In this document: positions 6,099 through 7,841 of the stretch, in pieces
How the letters are laid out: each line of letters starts with the position of its first letter
Position numbering within the stretch: position 1 is the stretch's first letter
From: an uncultured Clostridia bacterium
GTDB taxonomy: Bacteria; Bacillota; Clostridia; TANB77; CAG-508
Length of the DNA stretch: 7,841 nt
Assembly (NCBI GenBank): GCA_934167305.1
Contig: CAKPKQ010000030.1
Location: 1-7,841, forward strand
Direction: 5' to 3'
Notes under the pieces: model-generated
What the model was told of the DNA's origin: nothing
Seen by the model: only the letters and a program-made list of their open reading frames with translations
Database searches by the model: none
Made by a program: the position numbers and the translations under genes

Positions 6099-7841
6099 AT
6101 GAAAGCTACACTCAGCTATAAGAGTAAGAGAAATATCATAATCGCTAGTGTAATAGTAGTATTACTAGCAGCTATTTCTACAGCAGGTTATTTCTATATA
6201 AAAGGAAATGACGAAACAGCAAGAGCATTTACACAAAATGAAATAACAAATGAATTAACACCAGGAGAACAAACACAAAACAATGGAGATCAACAAGAAA
6301 ATCAACCACAAAATCCAGAACAACCAGCTACTCCAGGTGAGCAAAACAACAATGGTGGAGAACAAACAAATAACGGACAAAATCAAAACAATAACCAAAA
6401 CAGACCAAACAACAATACAACAAATAATGGAAGTACACCAAACCAAACAACAGGTAATGTACCAAATCAAGAGTATGTAACAGAAAGAACTGAAGAAAGA
6501 ACAACAATAACAAAAGAGTATTCAGTTGAATGGACACCAGAAAGCATAACAGCTAATGCTTCAGTACAAAATCTTAATATAATTCGTCCAATTATATCTG
6601 CAAACAAAAGCGCTGATAAAAATGCAGTTGTACCAGGCGAAACAATTACATACACAATAACTGTAACTAATACAGGAAATGCAGATGGAAAAGCAATTGT
6701 AAAAGACACTATTCCAGAAGCAACAGAATTTATTGAAAACAGTATTAAAGTTAATGGAGAAGACACAAACTATACAGCTCAAAACCTAGAAGAAGGAATT
6801 ACCGTAGATGTTGCAAAACAAAATGAACAAGGTGAAGCTGGGACAGTTAAAGTTGAATTTAAAGTAAAAGTTTCTAACATATTTGCTCAATATGAAAAAG
6901 CAAGTATTATCAATCAAGCAACTGTAAACGAAGAAAAAACTAATGAAGTTAAAAATCCAGTTATAAAATTTGAAAAATCAGCAAATAAAGAAAAAGTAGA
7001 AGTTGGAGATACAGTAACTTATACTATAAGCATTGAAAACATTGGAGATGCTGAAGGAACAGTTATAGTAAAAGATACTATTCCAACAGGAACAAAACTT
7101 GTTGAAAATAGCACTATTAAATTAAATGGTGAAGATACAAATTATACAGAACAAATTTTGAATGACGGAATCGAATTAAAAGTAAAATCAGGAGAAAGAC
7201 TAGAAATTACTTTTGAAGTAGAAGTTTTATCTGAAATAACAGAAGCAGTTAAAAACACAGCATATGTAAACGATATTCCAACAGAAACAATACCAACTCA
7301 AGTAGAATCTTTAATTAAATTTGAGTCAAATGGCGGAACATTAGTAGAAAGCATGAGTGGATATACTGGAGATGTAATAGAAAATAGAGAAATGCCAACA
7401 ACAACAAGAGAAGGTTATACTTTTGAAGGTTGGTATGCAGAACCAGAATTAACAAACAAAGTAGAAACTTTACCAGAAAAATATCCAGCAGGAACAACAA
7501 CATATTATGCAAAATGGACAAAGAACTCATACAAAATAACATACAAAATAGTAGGAGACTATTTTACAAATAACAACTACAAAGAAGAAACATTAGAGTA
7601 TGGAGCACAAATAACACCAGAGGCAAACCCAACACAAGAAGGATACACATTTAGTGGATGGTTAGAAATACCAGAAACAATGCCAGCACATGATGTTGAA
7701 GTAGTAGGAAGCTATACAAAGAACTCATACAAAATAACATACAAAATAGTAGGAGACTATTTTACAAATAACAACTACAAAGAAGAAACATTAGAGTATG
7801 GAGCACAAATAACACCAGAGGCAAACCCAACACAAGAAGGA
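6099..7841 (+). CDS. Large repeat-rich surface protein, C-terminus beyond the window
   Basis: The reading frame is open for 581 codons to the window end without a stop, so the protein is partial here. Residues 1-11 are basic, and 12-34 form a hydrophobic export segment; ARA at 41-43 could be a cleavage site, or the segment may stay as an anchor. Residues 45-125 are an unusual Asn/Gln/Pro/Gly-rich stretch, probably an unfolded stalk. A charged EYVTERTEERTTITKEY segment (125-141) and SVEWTPESITANA (142-154) lead to two DUF11-type beta domains (about 166-260 and 287-378), sharing VKDTIP and NGEDTNYT. An InlB B-type repeat follows (405-473: FESNGGT, EGYTFEGWY, YYAKWT), then 66-residue repeats from 474. 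These domain types are typical of adhesins and wall proteins. A C-terminal sorting signal is expected but not visible. It is the third gene of the sortase operon, 27 nt after the sortase stop, so it is a likely cargo of that enzyme (inference). Confidence 0.85.
   Translation, partial: MKATLSYKSKRNIIIASVIVVLLAAISTAGYFYIKGNDETARAFTQNEITNELTPGEQTQNNGDQQENQPQNPEQPATPGEQNNNGGEQTNNGQNQNNNQNRPNNNTTNNGSTPNQTTGNVPNQEYVTERTEERTTITKEYSVEWTPESITANASVQNLNIIRPIISANKSADKNAVVPGETITYTITVTNTGNADGKAIVKDTIPEATEFIENSIKVNGEDTNYTAQNLEEGITVDVAKQNEQGEAGTVKVEFKVKVSNIFAQYEKASIINQATVNEEKTNEVKNPVIKFEKSANKEKVEVGDTVTYTISIENIGDAEGTVIVKDTIPTGTKLVENSTIKLNGEDTNYTEQILNDGIELKVKSGERLEITFEVEVLSEITEAVKNTAYVNDIPTETIPTQVESLIKFESNGGTLVESMSGYTGDVIENREMPTTTREGYTFEGWYAEPELTNKVETLPEKYPAGTTTYYAKWTKNSYKITYKIVGDYFTNNNYKEETLEYGAQITPEANPTQEGYTFSGWLEIPETMPAHDVEVVGSYTKNSYKITYKIVGDYFTNNNYKEETLEYGAQITPEANPTQEG
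6594..6878 (+). other. First DUF11-type repeat domain
   Basis: Encodes about residues 166-260 of the large surface protein. It has the usual pattern of conserved-repeat (DUF11) beta domains: PGETITYTITVTNTGNADG, then VKDTIPE, then N-S-I-K-VNG. It shares about half its residues with the second copy. Confidence 0.7.
6957..7232 (+). other. Second DUF11-type repeat domain
   Basis: Encodes about residues 287-378: VGDTVTYTISIENIGDAEG, VKDTIPTG, then NGEDTNYTEQIL. The same motif order as the first copy points to an ancient internal duplication, and at DNA level the copies have diverged, unlike the 198-bp repeats downstream. Confidence 0.7.
7518..7841 (+). repeat. In-frame 198-bp tandem repeat with DNA-identical copies
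   Basis: Copy one is 7518-7715 and copy two begins at 7716. The 126 nt of copy two inside the window match copy one (7518-7643) at every base. The period is 198 bp, or 66 codons, so the frame is kept. Each unit encodes TKNSYKITYKIVGDYF, then EGYTFSGWLEIPE, related to InlB B-type repeats. The number of copies cannot be seen because the window ends inside copy two. Confidence 0.9.

Noticed and set aside
6255..6537. Several overlapping frames in the Asn/Gln-rich region
   Set aside because: They result from CAA/AAC/AAT codon repeats in the real surface protein frame.
7518..7841. CRISPR array
   Set aside because: The repeat is a continuous 198-bp coding unit in frame, with no short repeats separated by unique spacers.

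Overview
The window is AT-rich DNA with strong AGGAG-type ribosome binding sites, sigma-A-like promoters, an FtsH/DUF1189 membrane pair and a sortase locus. Together these suggest a low-GC Gram-positive bacterium, most likely a Clostridia-type member of the Bacillota such as a gut or anaerobic species. This assignment is an inference from composition and gene families. TAA and TAG stops are used, and nothing points to a non-standard code.

Layout. (1) 34-2908 (+): a DUF1189-like four-helix membrane protein with a charged cytoplasmic tail, followed 19 nt later by a slightly divergent FtsH-type AAA+ zinc protease; they probably form one operon. (2) 2909-3020: two 39-nt inverted arms that can fold into a giant hairpin. 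Each arm is itself a small palindrome (GTGCCAAT...ATTGGCAC), resembling REP/BIME-type repeats. It lies between convergent genes, carries T-tracts at both ends, and one arm encodes the last residues of the next gene. (3) 2973-3857 (-): an RluA/RluD-family pseudouridine synthase. Its near-consensus promoter lies so close to the start codon that the mRNA should be leaderless. (4) 3947-4300 (+): a small membrane-anchored protein resembling only the first part of a GT2 glycosyltransferase fold, closed by a perfect 18-bp stem terminator. (5) 4418 to beyond 7841 (+): a sortase operon behind one strong promoter. It encodes a small wall-anchored protein with an MPVTG sorting signal, a sortase starting 3 nt after its stop, and a large secreted surface protein (DUF11 repeats, InlB B-type repeat, then 66-residue DNA-identical repeats) that runs off the window.

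How the parts work together. The first pair likely serves membrane protein quality control, with the DUF1189 partner as a candidate adaptor (inference). The sortase operon likely displays its own substrates on the cell wall. The small MPVTG protein is a direct candidate substrate; the large repeat protein is a candidate whose C-terminal signal lies outside the window. The most unusual items are the REP-like hairpin that doubles as terminator and coding sequence, the leaderless pseudouridine synthase gene, the glycosyltransferase-like stub, and the identical 198-bp repeats in the adhesin-like gene.
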